NCBI GenBank assembly: GCA_016845585.1
Contig: JAERSO010000026.1
Location: 1-64,000 of the forward strand
Source of the DNA: Acidimicrobiaceae bacterium
GTDB taxonomy: Bacteria; Actinomycetota; Acidimicrobiia; Acidimicrobiales; Aldehydirespiratoraceae
Reading direction: 5' to 3'
Length of the DNA: 64,000 nucleotides
Shown: one piece after another, positions 11,296 through 20,996 of the stretch
Layout: the number at the start of each line of letters is the position of its first letter
Numbering within the stretch: the first letter of the stretch is position 1
Translations under genes and position numbers: made by a program
Notes under the pieces: model-generated
What the model was told of the DNA's origin: nothing
The model's database searches: none
What the model saw: the letters and a program-made list of their open reading frames with translations, nothing else

Positions 11296-11972
11296 TGGGC
11301 GATCGCCTCGCGGGGAAACGGGTGCTCGTCACGAGCGCCGACGACTACATGGGTCCGGCCATCGCCGAGCTCTTCCGCGCCGAGGGCGCCGATCTCATCG
11401 CCGACACCGATCCACTTCTCGATCCGGCTTCTCCCGCCGCGCTGATCGAACGGGTCGGCGCGGTCGATGCGATCATCGCCAACCTCGACCTCCCGGCCTA
11501 CGGCGCCAAGGCAGCCGACATCGAGGACGAGAAGTGGGTCGAGGGTTTCGACTCCATGGTTCACCCACTCATGCGCCTGGTGCGAGCGGCTGCGCCGGTG
11601 ATGACCGAGGCGGGTGGCGGCGCGATCGTGGCCACCACGTCGTCGTCGCCGTTGCGCCGGATGAGCCCGCAGGCGATCTCCTACGTGACCGCTCGTGCGG
11701 CTCAGAACGCCTTCGTGCGGTCAGCCGGCCACGAACTCGCCCGCCACGACATCCGACTCAACGCCATCGCCCAGAACTTCGTCGAGAACGACACCTATTA
11801 CCCCGAGTCGATTCAGGAGAACCCCAAGTTCGTCCAGAGGCTCCAACAGGACGTGCCGGCCCGTCGCTTGGGCCGCGGCGAAGAGACTGCAGAACTCGCC
11901 CTCTTCCTGGCGAGCGACCAATCGTCGTTCATCTTCGGTCAGATCATCAGCCAGGACGGCGGCTGGTCCTAA
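11292..11972 (+). CDS. SDR family oxidoreductase
   Basis: AGKRVLVTSADDYMGPAIAELF...ISYVTARAAQNAFVRS...FGQIISQDGGWS. Confidence 0.8.
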   Translation: MMGDRLAGKRVLVTSADDYMGPAIAELFRAEGADLIADTDPLLDPASPAALIERVGAVDAIIANLDLPAYGAKAADIEDEKWVEGFDSMVHPLMRLVRAAAPVMTEAGGGAIVATTSSSPLRRMSPQAISYVTARAAQNAFVRSAGHELARHDIRLNAIAQNFVENDTYYPESIQENPKFVQRLQQDVPARRLGRGEETAELALFLASDQSSFIFGQIISQDGGWS

Positions 11973-12006
11973 CGCACACTGGGGACAGACCCCACCGTGC
12001 GTTAGG
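11968..12006. repeat. GGGG-ACAGA-CCCC hairpin repeat, copy 2; arms carry the stop codons of both convergent genes
   Basis: CCTAACGCACACTGGGG-acaga-CCCCACCGTGCGTTAGG; TAA of the + gene and TTA (TAA on the - strand) both lie within the arms. Confidence 0.9.
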
Positions 12007-12745
12007 ACTTCGGGGCGACCGTGGGGCGGAAGGCCTTGGTGACAGGCGATGTGGTGCGGGCCTGGTTGATCTGGCCAAGCGGGTCGTGGCCGTACAGCTC
12101 GCGAACGGCGGCCTTTGCGTGGCGGGTCGACCCGGCGGGAGCCGAGGCAATGCGCTGGGCGAGTGCGAGTGACTCGGCGCGTACGTCTTCGTCAGTGACC
12201 ACTCGGTGGGCCACGCCCATCGCTTTCAAATCCGCCCCAGGGATGCGCTCGCCGGTGTAGAGGACTCGGGCGGTGACGGCGGGGGAGTGGCGCAATGTGA
12301 GCCAGGCCATGTTCATTGGCGCGGGCAGGCCCTGGAGCATCTCGCCGACCTGTAGCCACGCGTTCTCGCCCACCACCATCACGTCGCCGGCCAGGGCGTA
12401 CGCAGCGCCGCCGTTGATGGCGTAGCGCTCCAGCGCCACCACGATCGGCACGGCGCACTCGGCGAGCGCCCGGTGCGCTCCTGCGTTCGATTCGCCCGAG
12501 GTCGCCAGCCAGGCGGGCGGTGGGTCGGCGTTGTACTCGTCGAGATCGAGACCTGAACAGAACGCTCCACCCGCTCCGCACAGCAGCACGGCCTGCACCG
12601 ACTCGTCGGCACTGGCGGTGTCGAGGCCGGCGGCCATCGCATCGAGCAGCGGGCCGATCACCGCGTTGCGGCGGTGGGGGCGGTTCAGTTCGACGGTGGC
12701 CACGCCGTCCGCGACCGAGTAGTTGACGAGGGGTTCCTCGGACAT
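12002..12745 (-). CDS. Enoyl-CoA hydratase/isomerase family protein
   Basis: VATVELNRPHRRNAVIGPLLDAM...AFCSGLDLDEY. Confidence 0.85.
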   Translation of the reverse strand: MSEEPLVNYSVADGVATVELNRPHRRNAVIGPLLDAMAAGLDTASADESVQAVLLCGAGGAFCSGLDLDEYNADPPPAWLATSGESNAGAHRALAECAVPIVVALERYAINGGAAYALAGDVMVVGENAWLQVGEMLQGLPAPMNMAWLTLRHSPAVTARVLYTGERIPGADLKAMGVAHRVVTDEDVRAESLALAQRIASAPAGSTRHAKAAVRELYGHDPLGQINQARTTSPVTKAFRPTVAPKS

Positions 12746-12752
12746 GAGAGCC

Positions 12753-13952
12753 TCAGTTCTTCAGTAGGTCGCGGAACGGGGTGTTGCGATCGGGGCCCGG
12801 CTCGCGAGGGAGGCCGAGGACCCGCTCGCCCAAGGTGTTCTTCTGGACCTCGTCCGTCCCGCCGCCGAGTGACATGCCGCGGCAGTTGAGCACGTGGTAC
12901 TGCCAGTAGTCGGCGTCGGTGTCGTCGGCTTCCCAGGCCTGCGCGGTAGGGCCGCCGAGCTCGTGGGCGACCTGGGCGACGAAACGACCCTGCAGCGTGC
13001 GCCACAGCTTGCCGATGGAGGGATGGGCGCGCCGCTGGGCGAGCCACGGGATGATTCGCTCACCGATGTAGGCCTGAGCGATCGCGTCTCGGATCACCGG
13101 ATCGTCGCGGCGGCCGGCCCCCGTCGCCCGCTCGATGAGGCCCTCGACCGGGATCGGGAAACGGCCGGACTTGGACTTCTCGGCGTGCTTCGTCATCTGG
13201 CCCTTGCCGATGGACGTGCGCTCATGGGCGAGCAATGCGGTGCCGAGCTTCCAGCCGGCGTTCACATCGCCGACGACCCAGTCGGTCGGGAGACGCGCCT
13301 CGTCGAGGAAAACCTCGTTGAACTCCGATTCGCCGGTCATCTGCACGAGCGGGCGTACGGTCACGCCCCTCTGCTTCATGGGGATGACGAACATGGTGAT
13401 GCCGGCGTGCTTCGGCGCGTCCGGGTCGGTGCGGGCGAGGAGGATGCCGAGATCAGCCTCCTGGGCGCCCGATGTCCAGACCTTCTGGCCGGTCACGATC
13501 CACTCGTCGCCGTCGCGCTCGGCCTTGCAGGTGAGGCCGGCGAGGTCGCTGCCGGCCCCGGGCTCGGAGTAGAGCTGACACCAGATCTCCTCACCACGCA
13601 GGCCGGTCGGCAGGACTCGACTCTTGAGCTCGTGGCTGCCGTAGTCCCGAACGGTGGGCAGCGCCATGCCGATCCCGATTCCGAAGGTCCCTTCCTCCGG
13701 CGGTTGGAGGGGCGTGGCGATGCTGCTGAACAGGGCGGCGTGGTCATCGCTCAGTCCGCGCCCGCCGTACTCGAGCGGATAGTTGATCCCGGCCAGACCC
13801 GCGTCGGCCAGGGCTCCTCGGTAGGCGCGCGCCCGGGCGAGCGTGCTGGTCTCGGTCGCCAGGATCCCTGGCACCCGAGCGAAGAACGCCCTCGCCTCGG
13901 CGGCGAGTTCATCGAGCGTTGGATTCGGATTTAGTCGATCGTCTGTACTCAT
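12753..13952 (-). CDS. Acyl-CoA dehydrogenase
   Basis: EEIWCQLYSEPGAGSDLAGLTCKAERDGDEWIVTGQKVWTSGA...GGGTDEVQKNTLGERVLGLPREPG. Confidence 0.93.
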   Translation of the reverse strand: MSTDDRLNPNPTLDELAAEARAFFARVPGILATETSTLARARAYRGALADAGLAGINYPLEYGGRGLSDDHAALFSSIATPLQPPEEGTFGIGIGMALPTVRDYGSHELKSRVLPTGLRGEEIWCQLYSEPGAGSDLAGLTCKAERDGDEWIVTGQKVWTSGAQEADLGILLARTDPDAPKHAGITMFVIPMKQRGVTVRPLVQMTGESEFNEVFLDEARLPTDWVVGDVNAGWKLGTALLAHERTSIGKGQMTKHAEKSKSGRFPIPVEGLIERATGAGRRDDPVIRDAIAQAYIGERIIPWLAQRRAHPSIGKLWRTLQGRFVAQVAHELGGPTAQAWEADDTDADYWQYHVLNCRGMSLGGGTDEVQKNTLGERVLGLPREPGPDRNTPFRDLLKN

Positions 13953-14019
13953 CTTGTCGAAGATCGTAAGCTCTCGGCGCCCCGCCGTCGAAGGGGCAGG
14001 CAACAGGGGGAGTTTGCGC

Positions 14020-15744
14020 ATGGGAACGAAGTGGATCATCGAGGGTGAGATCGACCCGAAGTGGCCGCACAACACGCGTGGCAACATCGGCGAGGTGTTC
14101 CCGGAGGTGATCACCTCGATCGGCTACAACCTCGGCGTCATTCCCGCCGAACAGGCGTGGCGCACCGCCTATGACGAACTCGGGATCATGAAGAAGGGTG
14201 ACTTCGACCGGGACGAACCGACCATCATCGGCCTCTACGCCGGCTACGCGTATCTCAACCTCTCGTATCTCCGGATGATGGGCGTACGAGCCCCGGGGTC
14301 GTCGGCCGAGGCGATCGATGTCGCCTTTTTCGGCGAAGGCAACCCGCCCCCATACGTGCCCCGCAAGGGTGACAAGAGCATTCTCTCGTCGCTCAAGATC
14401 CTGGGCAGGGTGTTGAAAGCGCTCGGACAGAAGGAGCTCCCCGACGCGGCGAAAGACAGCTACGCCGCCGTTGAGGAGGCCGATGCGAAGAAGCCGTCGC
14501 TCGACGCGTCCGACGAAGAGTTACTCGCCTACCTCCACTCGTTCCCGGAGGGATTCCGTCGAGTGTTCGGCAACCACATGATCACCACTGCGCTGGCGGC
14601 AATCGTCTCGGGCATTCTCGCCGATGCGGCGGCGGCCGCCGGCGAACCTGGGCTGGTCACCCACCTGATCGGCGCTTCGGGTGACGTGCATTCCGCGCAG
14701 TATTCCCAGGCGCTCTACGAGATCGCCAAGACGGTGCGCGACACGCCCGAGGTCATGGCTGCGTTCGATGAAGGCGCCGACGATGTGCTCGACCGGTTGG
14801 CCGGTGTTGACGCAGCGGCGTCATTCCTCGAGCAGTTCGAAGGGTTCGTCGCCGAGCATGGTCATCGTGGCCCCAATGACTGGGAGTTCTCGGCTCGCAC
14901 CTGGGACAGCAATCCCGAACTGGCGCTCGCCGCGATCGATTCGATGCGGCGTACCGATCGTGACCTGTCGCCGTCGACTCGCCTCGGTGACGACGACGAG
15001 AAGCGCCAGGCGGCGATCGCCAAGGTCCGACCCCACGTGAAGTTCATGGACAAGATGAACTTCGACAAGGCCATCAAGGCGGCCCCTTACTGGGCCCAGG
15101 GCCGTGAGGGCACACGTGACCGAGCGATCCGGTTCATGCTGCCGTTCAAGCAGGTCTACCGCGAACTCGTCCGCCGAGGCGCTGGGCGCGGTGGCGACCC
15201 GAGTCCGATCCATGTCGGGTTGCTCGACCCGTTCACCGAGTTGCCGAGCTATGTCGCCGACCCGTCGTCGATGATGGCAGAGGTCGCGGAACGGGCCGCG
15301 TTGTTCGCCCGCTACAAGGCCGTGGAGTCACCGTTCTTCATCTCGTCGCAGGGTGAGGTCCCGACGCTCGAGGAGATGGAGGCCAACGCCCCCGATGCCG
15401 CCGCCTCCGCCAAGGCGGGTGATGTCCTGAAGGGCGATGCCGGTGCGAGCGGCACCGCCAAGGGTCGTGCGCGGGTGGTGCTCGATCCCGCCGACGGCGC
15501 CATGTTGGAGCCGGGGGAGATCCTCGTCGCACCGCTGACCGACCCGTCGTGGACGCCGCTGTTCCTCCCGGCGGCCGCGGTCGTGGTGAACGTGGGTGCG
15601 CTCATGAGCCACGCCGTGATCGTCGCTCGAGAGCTCGCCATCCCGTGTGTGATCGCGGTCGAGAACGGCACGCAGCTGATCGAAACCGGGATGCTGCTCG
15701 AGGTCGACGGCACCGCAGGCACCGTCGCGATCCTGGAGGACTGA
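14020..15744 (+). CDS. PEP-utilising-enzyme mobile (swivelling His) domain protein lacking an N-terminal ATP-grasp domain
   Basis: C-terminal GTAKGRARVVLDPADGAMLEPGEILVAPLTDPSWTPLFLPAAAVVVNVGALMSHAVIVARELAIPCVI; no PPDK N-terminal motifs seen. Confidence 0.8.
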   Translation: MGTKWIIEGEIDPKWPHNTRGNIGEVFPEVITSIGYNLGVIPAEQAWRTAYDELGIMKKGDFDRDEPTIIGLYAGYAYLNLSYLRMMGVRAPGSSAEAIDVAFFGEGNPPPYVPRKGDKSILSSLKILGRVLKALGQKELPDAAKDSYAAVEEADAKKPSLDASDEELLAYLHSFPEGFRRVFGNHMITTALAAIVSGILADAAAAAGEPGLVTHLIGASGDVHSAQYSQALYEIAKTVRDTPEVMAAFDEGADDVLDRLAGVDAAASFLEQFEGFVAEHGHRGPNDWEFSARTWDSNPELALAAIDSMRRTDRDLSPSTRLGDDDEKRQAAIAKVRPHVKFMDKMNFDKAIKAAPYWAQGREGTRDRAIRFMLPFKQVYRELVRRGAGRGGDPSPIHVGLLDPFTELPSYVADPSSMMAEVAERAALFARYKAVESPFFISSQGEVPTLEEMEANAPDAAASAKAGDVLKGDAGASGTAKGRARVVLDPADGAMLEPGEILVAPLTDPSWTPLFLPAAAVVVNVGALMSHAVIVARELAIPCVIAVENGTQLIETGMLLEVDGTAGTVAILED

Positions 15745-15747
15745 GCC

Positions 15748-16557
15748 ATGGACCTCTCTGGCAAGAACGTCGTCATCACCGGTGGTTCGCAGGGCATCGG
15801 TGAATGTATGGCCGACGAGTTCGCGTCGAAGGGGGCCAAGGTCTTGTTGGTGGCCCGCACCGAGACCAAGCTCGCCACGATCGCCAAACGCATCGATGGC
15901 GAGTACCTCGTCGCCGATCTCGGCGCGGCCGACGGGGTCGACGGGCTGGTCGACCAGTGCGTCGAGAAGTTCGGCCACATCGACGTGTGGGTCAACAACG
16001 CCGGCCTCGAGACATCCGATGGTTTCGCCGACACGGATCGGGATCAGATCCGTGCCGTTGCCCGCCTCAATTTCGAGGCGCCCGTCATGTTGACCCGTGA
16101 CGTCCTCGATCACATGCTCCCCCGCGGCGAGGGCCACATCGTCCAGGTGAGTTCGATGGCGGGAACGGTGCAGTTCCCGGGGTTCACCGCGTACTGCGGC
16201 ACGAAGGCGGGCCTCACGAACTTCACCGAGTCGCTCCGCCGTGAGTTGAAGGACTGCGGGATCGGCCTCACCATCGTGGCGCCTGGCCCGGTGGCGACCG
16301 ACATGTGGGATCGCGCCGACTACAAGGGCTCCTACCTCGAGCCGGCGCTCAAGCGATTCCGGCTGCTCCAGCAGCTCCCGATCACCCCGCCGGAGAAGAT
16401 CGCGGCGGGCGCCGTCGGGGCGGTCGAGAGCGGCCGACGCTACGTCCGCATGCCGAAGCGGTCCGCGATGTACCACGTGCTCAACAACGCCCCCCGGCGT
16501 GTGGCCGAGGTCGGCCTTCTCGGGGTCAAGCTCGAAAAACCCTCGAAGGCCCGATGA
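15748..16557 (+). CDS. SDR family NAD(P)-dependent oxidoreductase
   Basis: GKNVVITGGSQGIGECMADEFASKG...VNNAGLE...YCGTKAGLTNF. Confidence 0.9.
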   Translation: MDLSGKNVVITGGSQGIGECMADEFASKGAKVLLVARTETKLATIAKRIDGEYLVADLGAADGVDGLVDQCVEKFGHIDVWVNNAGLETSDGFADTDRDQIRAVARLNFEAPVMLTRDVLDHMLPRGEGHIVQVSSMAGTVQFPGFTAYCGTKAGLTNFTESLRRELKDCGIGLTIVAPGPVATDMWDRADYKGSYLEPALKRFRLLQQLPITPPEKIAAGAVGAVESGRRYVRMPKRSAMYHVLNNAPRRVAEVGLLGVKLEKPSKAR

Positions 16558-16597
16558 GTTCTGTGATGTTGGGGTCAGACCCCAACATCACAGAACT
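16557..16597. repeat. GGGG-TCAGA-CCCC hairpin repeat, copy 3 (perfect 18-bp stem)
   Basis: AGTTCTGTGATGTTGGGG-tcaga-CCCCAACATCACAGAACT between convergent SDR and TetR genes; encodes the TetR C-terminus. Confidence 0.95.
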
Positions 16598-17148
16598 GGC
16601 AGGCCGCCGAGTTGGATGACGAGGGCGGCGATGCGATCGTCGAGCGTGGCGCGTTCCTCATCGGACAGGTCGAGGGTGTCGACCACGTGATCGGCGAAGA
16701 CCGCCCAGCCGAGGCCCACCGCGGAGGCCATCGCCACCATGGCCCGCGCCTCGATGTGATCGAGTTCGGGGTCTGCTCGGAGAAGCGCTTCGGTCCACGT
16801 CTTGGAGACTGGGTGCGACGTGAAGAGATCGCGATTCTCGTCGAGCCGCATCCGGGCGATGACCTTGGCGAGCTCACCCTGGCGATGGTTGGCGAGATGT
16901 GGGTTGGGGAAGCCCTCATCGTCGATGTCGTCAGCTGCGCGGTGCTGCACCTCGTCCATCGCCGCGGCGATCAGGGCGTCCTTGCTCCCGAAGTACGTGT
17001 GGACGAGCCCGTGGTTGACGTCGGCTCGTGCCGCGATCTCTCGAACCGAGACGGCGGTGCCCTGTTCGATCACCAGCTGGATGGTGGCGTCGATCAGCGC
17101 CTGCGTGACGGATTCTCGTCCGACGGGGCGGGCGTGCGCATCGGTCAT
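16588..17148 (-). CDS. TetR family transcriptional regulator
   Basis: RESVTQALIDATIQLVIEQGTAVSVREIAARADVNHGLVHTYFGSKDALI. Confidence 0.9.
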   Translation of the reverse strand: MTDAHARPVGRESVTQALIDATIQLVIEQGTAVSVREIAARADVNHGLVHTYFGSKDALIAAAMDEVQHRAADDIDDEGFPNPHLANHRQGELAKVIARMRLDENRDLFTSHPVSKTWTEALLRADPELDHIEARAMVAMASAVGLGWAVFADHVVDTLDLSDEERATLDDRIAALVIQLGGLPVL

Positions 17149-18239
17149 CAGAACATGATGACGGATCGCGCCGCCGTTCCGGTCTTCATCCGCTCGTAGC
17201 CCTCATTGACCTGATCGAGAGTGATCTGCTCGTCGACGAGTTCATCGAGCTTGAGACGTCCGTCGAGGTAGAGGTTGGCGAGCATCGGGATGTCGGTGGG
17301 GAAGTGATTCGACCCCATGAACACGCCCTGAACGCCGCGGCCGGTGAGCACCATCATTCCGGCGGGGATTTCGAGGCCCCTGCCCACGGGCGGCACACCG
17401 ACCATGTAGGCGGTCTGGCCGACGCGGAGCATGCCGATGGCCTGTTGCACGGTGGGCGCAAGACCGATGGCTTCGAACGAGTAGTCGACGCCGCCCTTGG
17501 TCATCTCGACCACGTCACCCACGGCATCACCGTCGGAGGCGTTCACCACATCGGTGGCGCCGAAGGTCTTGGCCAGCTCCAGCTTCTCAGGATGGAGGTC
17601 GACCGCGATCACCCGCTCGGCGCCGGCGAGCTTGGCGCCCTGGATGATGTTGCAGCCGATACCGCCCGCACCGATCACGGCGACCGTCGATCCGGCCTTC
17701 ACCTTTGCGGCGTTGAAGACCGAGCCGACACCGGTGATGACTGCGCAGCCGAGGAGAGCCGCCTTGTCGGCGGGTACATCGGCGGACACTTTCACCGCAC
17801 TGTGCTCGTGGACGAGCATCATCTCGGCGAAGGCGCTGAGGCCGGCCATCTGGTTGACACGGGCGCCGTCGCTCGTGCGCGTGAGTGCCGGCGCGGTGCC
17901 AGGTCCGCGGTTCAGATTTCGGCGCTCGGTGCAGAGCCAGCTCCGCCCACTGCGACATTCGCGGCAGTTGCTGCAGAAGGTGTTGAGGCAGGTGACCACC
18001 CGGTCACCGACCGCGTGGGTGGTGACGTCCGAGCCGATCGCTTCGACAACGCCACATGCTTCGTGCCCGAGCACACACGGCACTTGCCCGGGCAGATCAC
18101 CGAGCATGACGTGCAGGTCACTGTGGCAGAGCCCGCAGGCCTCCGTGCGAAGCAGAATCTCCCGGGGGCCGGGATTGTCGATGGCGAGCTCGTCGATGAC
18201 GAGATCGCCAGGGACGGACTCGAGAACGGCCGCCCTCAT
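17148..18239 (-). CDS. Zinc-dependent alcohol dehydrogenase (class III-like MDR)
   Basis: MRAAVLESVPGDLVIDELAIDNPGPREILLRTEACGLCHSDLHVM...GHEACGVVEAIG...VIGAGGIGCNIIQGA; ATGA overlap with the upstream P450. Confidence 0.9.
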   Translation of the reverse strand: MRAAVLESVPGDLVIDELAIDNPGPREILLRTEACGLCHSDLHVMLGDLPGQVPCVLGHEACGVVEAIGSDVTTHAVGDRVVTCLNTFCSNCRECRSGRSWLCTERRNLNRGPGTAPALTRTSDGARVNQMAGLSAFAEMMLVHEHSAVKVSADVPADKAALLGCAVITGVGSVFNAAKVKAGSTVAVIGAGGIGCNIIQGAKLAGAERVIAVDLHPEKLELAKTFGATDVVNASDGDAVGDVVEMTKGGVDYSFEAIGLAPTVQQAIGMLRVGQTAYMVGVPPVGRGLEIPAGMMVLTGRGVQGVFMGSNHFPTDIPMLANLYLDGRLKLDELVDEQITLDQVNEGYERMKTGTAARSVIMF

Positions 18240-19465
18240 GAGCGGTTGAGGAGGAGGGGGAGGTTGCGCGGCCCGCGTACCTGGCCGTTCGCCCACTCCG
18301 TCTTGCGGCTCGGATCGAGCGAGTAGTTCGGGAAGGCCCGCAGCCACTCCTGCAGGGCGATGGTGAGCTCGAGTCGTGCCAGGTTCGAACCGACGCACCG
18401 GTGGACGCCGAGCCCGAAGGCCACGTGGCGGTTGCGCGCCCGGTCGATCTGGAACTCGCTGGGATCCTCGAACGCGTTCGGATCGTGGTTGGCGGCCGGG
18501 AACGTGAGCAGGGTCTGATCGCCGGCGTGCATCGGGCAACCCGAGACCTCGACGTCCTTCACGACCTTGCGGCCCATGGTGACCGGTGCGTAGTAGCGCA
18601 GCACTTCCTCGGTGGCGGTCTGCCACAGCAGGTCGTCGTTCTCCACCGCGACCAGCTGGGCGACCTGGTCGTTGTGCTGGGCGAAGTGCCAGATACCCGA
18701 ACCGATCGCGCTCCACGTCGTGTCGATGCCGGCGATGATCAGCAGGCCGACGTAGCCGCGCTTGAGTTCCCAGTCCACGGGTTCGCCGTCGATCTCCGCG
18801 TTGGCGATGAAGGTGAGCATGTCGTCCTGCGGGTTGGCGAGACGATCCTCGAGGATGTTGCCGATGTACTCGTTCATCTCGGTCATCACCTGGAGCCGAA
18901 CGGCGTTGTCGCGCGGGGCGAGCTGGAAGTTGCGATAGATCCAGTCGCGGAACATGTCGGCGTCGTTCTCCGGAATACCGGTGAGCTTGCAGATGCCGTG
19001 GACGGGGATGTGCTGGGTGTACTGCTCGGCGGCCTCGACCGAGTCGGCGTCGCCGATGTCGGCGATGAGCTTGCGGCAGAACTGCCGCATCTCGTCTTCC
19101 ATCTGATTGATGTTCTTCGGGCTGAACGACGGAAGCAGCAGCCGGCGGTGGTCGTGGTGCTCGGGCGGGTCGGACGTGATGGGTGGGGCGGGACGCCGTG
19201 GTGCATCGGGCCGAGCCACGGACACGAAGATCGACGAGAAGTGGTCGGTGTCGTGGGCGACTTCCGCGACGGCCTCCATCGTCACCGGCATGAATGCACG
19301 TCCGTACCTCTCGGTGGTGGCCATGGGGCCGTGCTCTCGGATCTCGTTCCAGATGTCGATGGCGTTCTCGCCCCACTGATCATCGAGCCAGTCCCAGTCG
19401 TTCAACCAGTTCGTGACGGGCGGAAGGTCTTGTGTGTCGGTCTCGTAGGCCATGGCAGACGACAT
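18236..19465 (-). CDS. Cytochrome P450
   Basis: GLLIIAGIDTTWSAIG (I-helix), EEVLRYYAP (ExxR), FGLGVHRCVGSNLARLE (heme Cys loop). Confidence 0.95.
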   Translation of the reverse strand: MSSAMAYETDTQDLPPVTNWLNDWDWLDDQWGENAIDIWNEIREHGPMATTERYGRAFMPVTMEAVAEVAHDTDHFSSIFVSVARPDAPRRPAPPITSDPPEHHDHRRLLLPSFSPKNINQMEDEMRQFCRKLIADIGDADSVEAAEQYTQHIPVHGICKLTGIPENDADMFRDWIYRNFQLAPRDNAVRLQVMTEMNEYIGNILEDRLANPQDDMLTFIANAEIDGEPVDWELKRGYVGLLIIAGIDTTWSAIGSGIWHFAQHNDQVAQLVAVENDDLLWQTATEEVLRYYAPVTMGRKVVKDVEVSGCPMHAGDQTLLTFPAANHDPNAFEDPSEFQIDRARNRHVAFGLGVHRCVGSNLARLELTIALQEWLRAFPNYSLDPSRKTEWANGQVRGPRNLPLLLNRS

Positions 19466-19561
19466 TAGTCAGTTGACTAGATCTGGCGCAACCAATGGTG
19501 CCGTCACCTGATCTTGACGCGGAATTTCGATCGCATCCCATACGTTGGAGCGAGAACAATC

Positions 19562-20404
19562 ATGATCAACACAGCAAAGACATTCACCCTTCTCGCCGCC
19601 ATGGGCGGCCTCATCATCGTCGCCGGCGGCGTCATCGGCGGCAACGGCGGCCTCATCATCGGCCTGGTCATCAGCCTGGTGATGGTCGGCGGGTCCTACT
19701 GGTTCAGCGACAAGCTGGCGATCGCGTCGGCCAAGGCGCAGCCCGTCACCCGGGAACAGATGCCGCAGTACTACGAGATCATGGAAGATCTCACCCGGCG
19801 CGCCGACATGCCCATGCCGCGGCTCTACGTCTCGCCCAACATGCAGCCCAACGCATTCGCCACCGGCCGCAACCCCAACAATGCTGCCGTGGCTGTCACC
19901 GCCGGCTTGCTCGAAGCGATGACGTGGGACCAGGTGCGCGGTGTGCTCGCCCACGAACTCGCCCACATCCGCAACCGCGACATCCTCATCGGTTCGGTTG
20001 CGGCCGCCATCGGCATGGCCATCACCTTCATCGCTCGTATGGCGATGTGGGGTGCGATCTTCACCGGCGGCAACCGTGACCGCAACCCGATCGGCGAGAT
20101 CGCATTCGCGCTGCTCGCCCCCATCGCCGCCGCGCTCATCCAGGCCGCGGTCAGCCGCAGCCGGGAGTTCCAGGCCGACGAGTCCGCCGCCAAGTTGCTC
20201 GGCACCGGCGAGCCCTTGGCGTCAGCCCTCGAACGTCTCGAGGCCTACGCCAATCGCATCCCCGCCGATGTCGATCCCAACCAGGCGAGCAACTACATCA
20301 TCAACCCGCTGAAGGCCAGCGCCCGCGGCGGTGGTGGCATGGGCAAGCTCTTCAGCACCCATCCCCCCACCGAACAGCGCATCGCCAAACTCCGCGCCCT
20401 CTGA
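19562..20404 (+). CDS. htpX: M48 family zinc metalloprotease, HtpX-like
   Basis: [17 protein letters not shown] (HExxH), [34 protein letters not shown]. Confidence 0.92.
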   Translation: MINTAKTFTLLAAMGGLIIVAGGVIGGNGGLIIGLVISLVMVGGSYWFSDKLAIASAKAQPVTREQMPQYYEIMEDLTRRADMPMPRLYVSPNMQPNAFATGRNPNNAAVAVTAGLLEAMTWDQVRGVLAHELAHIRNRDILIGSVAAAIGMAITFIARMAMWGAIFTGGNRDRNPIGEIAFALLAPIAAALIQAAVSRSREFQADESAAKLLGTGEPLASALERLEAYANRIPADVDPNQASNYIINPLKASARGGGGMGKLFSTHPPTEQRIAKLRAL

Positions 20405-20440
20405 GAAAGCACGATGGGGTCTGTCCCCAGCGTGCCTTCT
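20404..20440. repeat. GGGG-TCTGT-CCCC hairpin repeat, copy 4 (imperfect arms)
   Basis: AGAAAGCACGATGGGG-tctgt-CCCCAGCGTGCCTTCT between convergent htpX and yajQ. Confidence 0.85.
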
Positions 20441-20927
20441 AGTCGCGGAAGTTGTTGAACTGGAGAGGGATGCCGAAGTCGCCTTCTTTGAGGGCGGCGA
20501 TGGCGGATTGGAGGTCGTCGCGCTTCTTGCCGTTGACCCGGAGTTGGTCACCCTGAGTCGATGACTGCACACCCTTGAGACCGAGGCCCTTGATGAACTT
20601 GTTGAGTTCCTTGGCCTTCTCCGAGGAGATGCCCGCCTGAAGGGTTGCGGTCTGGCGGACGGCGGTGCCGCTGGCGGCTTCGATGTTGCCGTAGTCGAGC
20701 ACCTTCATCGAGACCTTGCGCTTGACCAGCTTCTCTTCGAGAACCTGGCGCAACGCGGCGAGACGATCCTCGCTCGACGACGCCATCTTGATTCCGTCGT
20801 CGGTGAGCTCGATCGAAGACTCTGTGCCCTTGAAGTCGAACCGCTGACCGATTTCGCGGGCGGCCTGGTCGACCGCGTTGCGGACTTCCTGCATAGCTAC
20901 TTCTGAAACAACGTCGAAGGTCGGCAT
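20439..20927 (-). CDS. yajQ: YajQ family cyclic di-GMP-binding protein
   Basis: MPTFDVVSEVAMQEVRNAVDQAAREIGQRFDFKGTESSIEL...QGDQLRVNGKKRDDLQSAIA. Confidence 0.92.
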   Translation of the reverse strand: MPTFDVVSEVAMQEVRNAVDQAAREIGQRFDFKGTESSIELTDDGIKMASSSEDRLAALRQVLEEKLVKRKVSMKVLDYGNIEAASGTAVRQTATLQAGISSEKAKELNKFIKGLGLKGVQSSTQGDQLRVNGKKRDDLQSAIAALKEGDFGIPLQFNNFRD

Positions 20928-20996
20928 GACGCCGACGGTACTACGCGTCGCGGTCGGCCCGGTCCTCAATCGGGGAGGCTCGCTGCCGACTCGTGA

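Noticed and set aside
17148-19376. 742-aa minus-strand ORF apparently extending the Zn-ADH N-terminally
   Set aside because: The upstream half is the out-of-frame translation of the P450 gene; real ADH start is ATG at 18239
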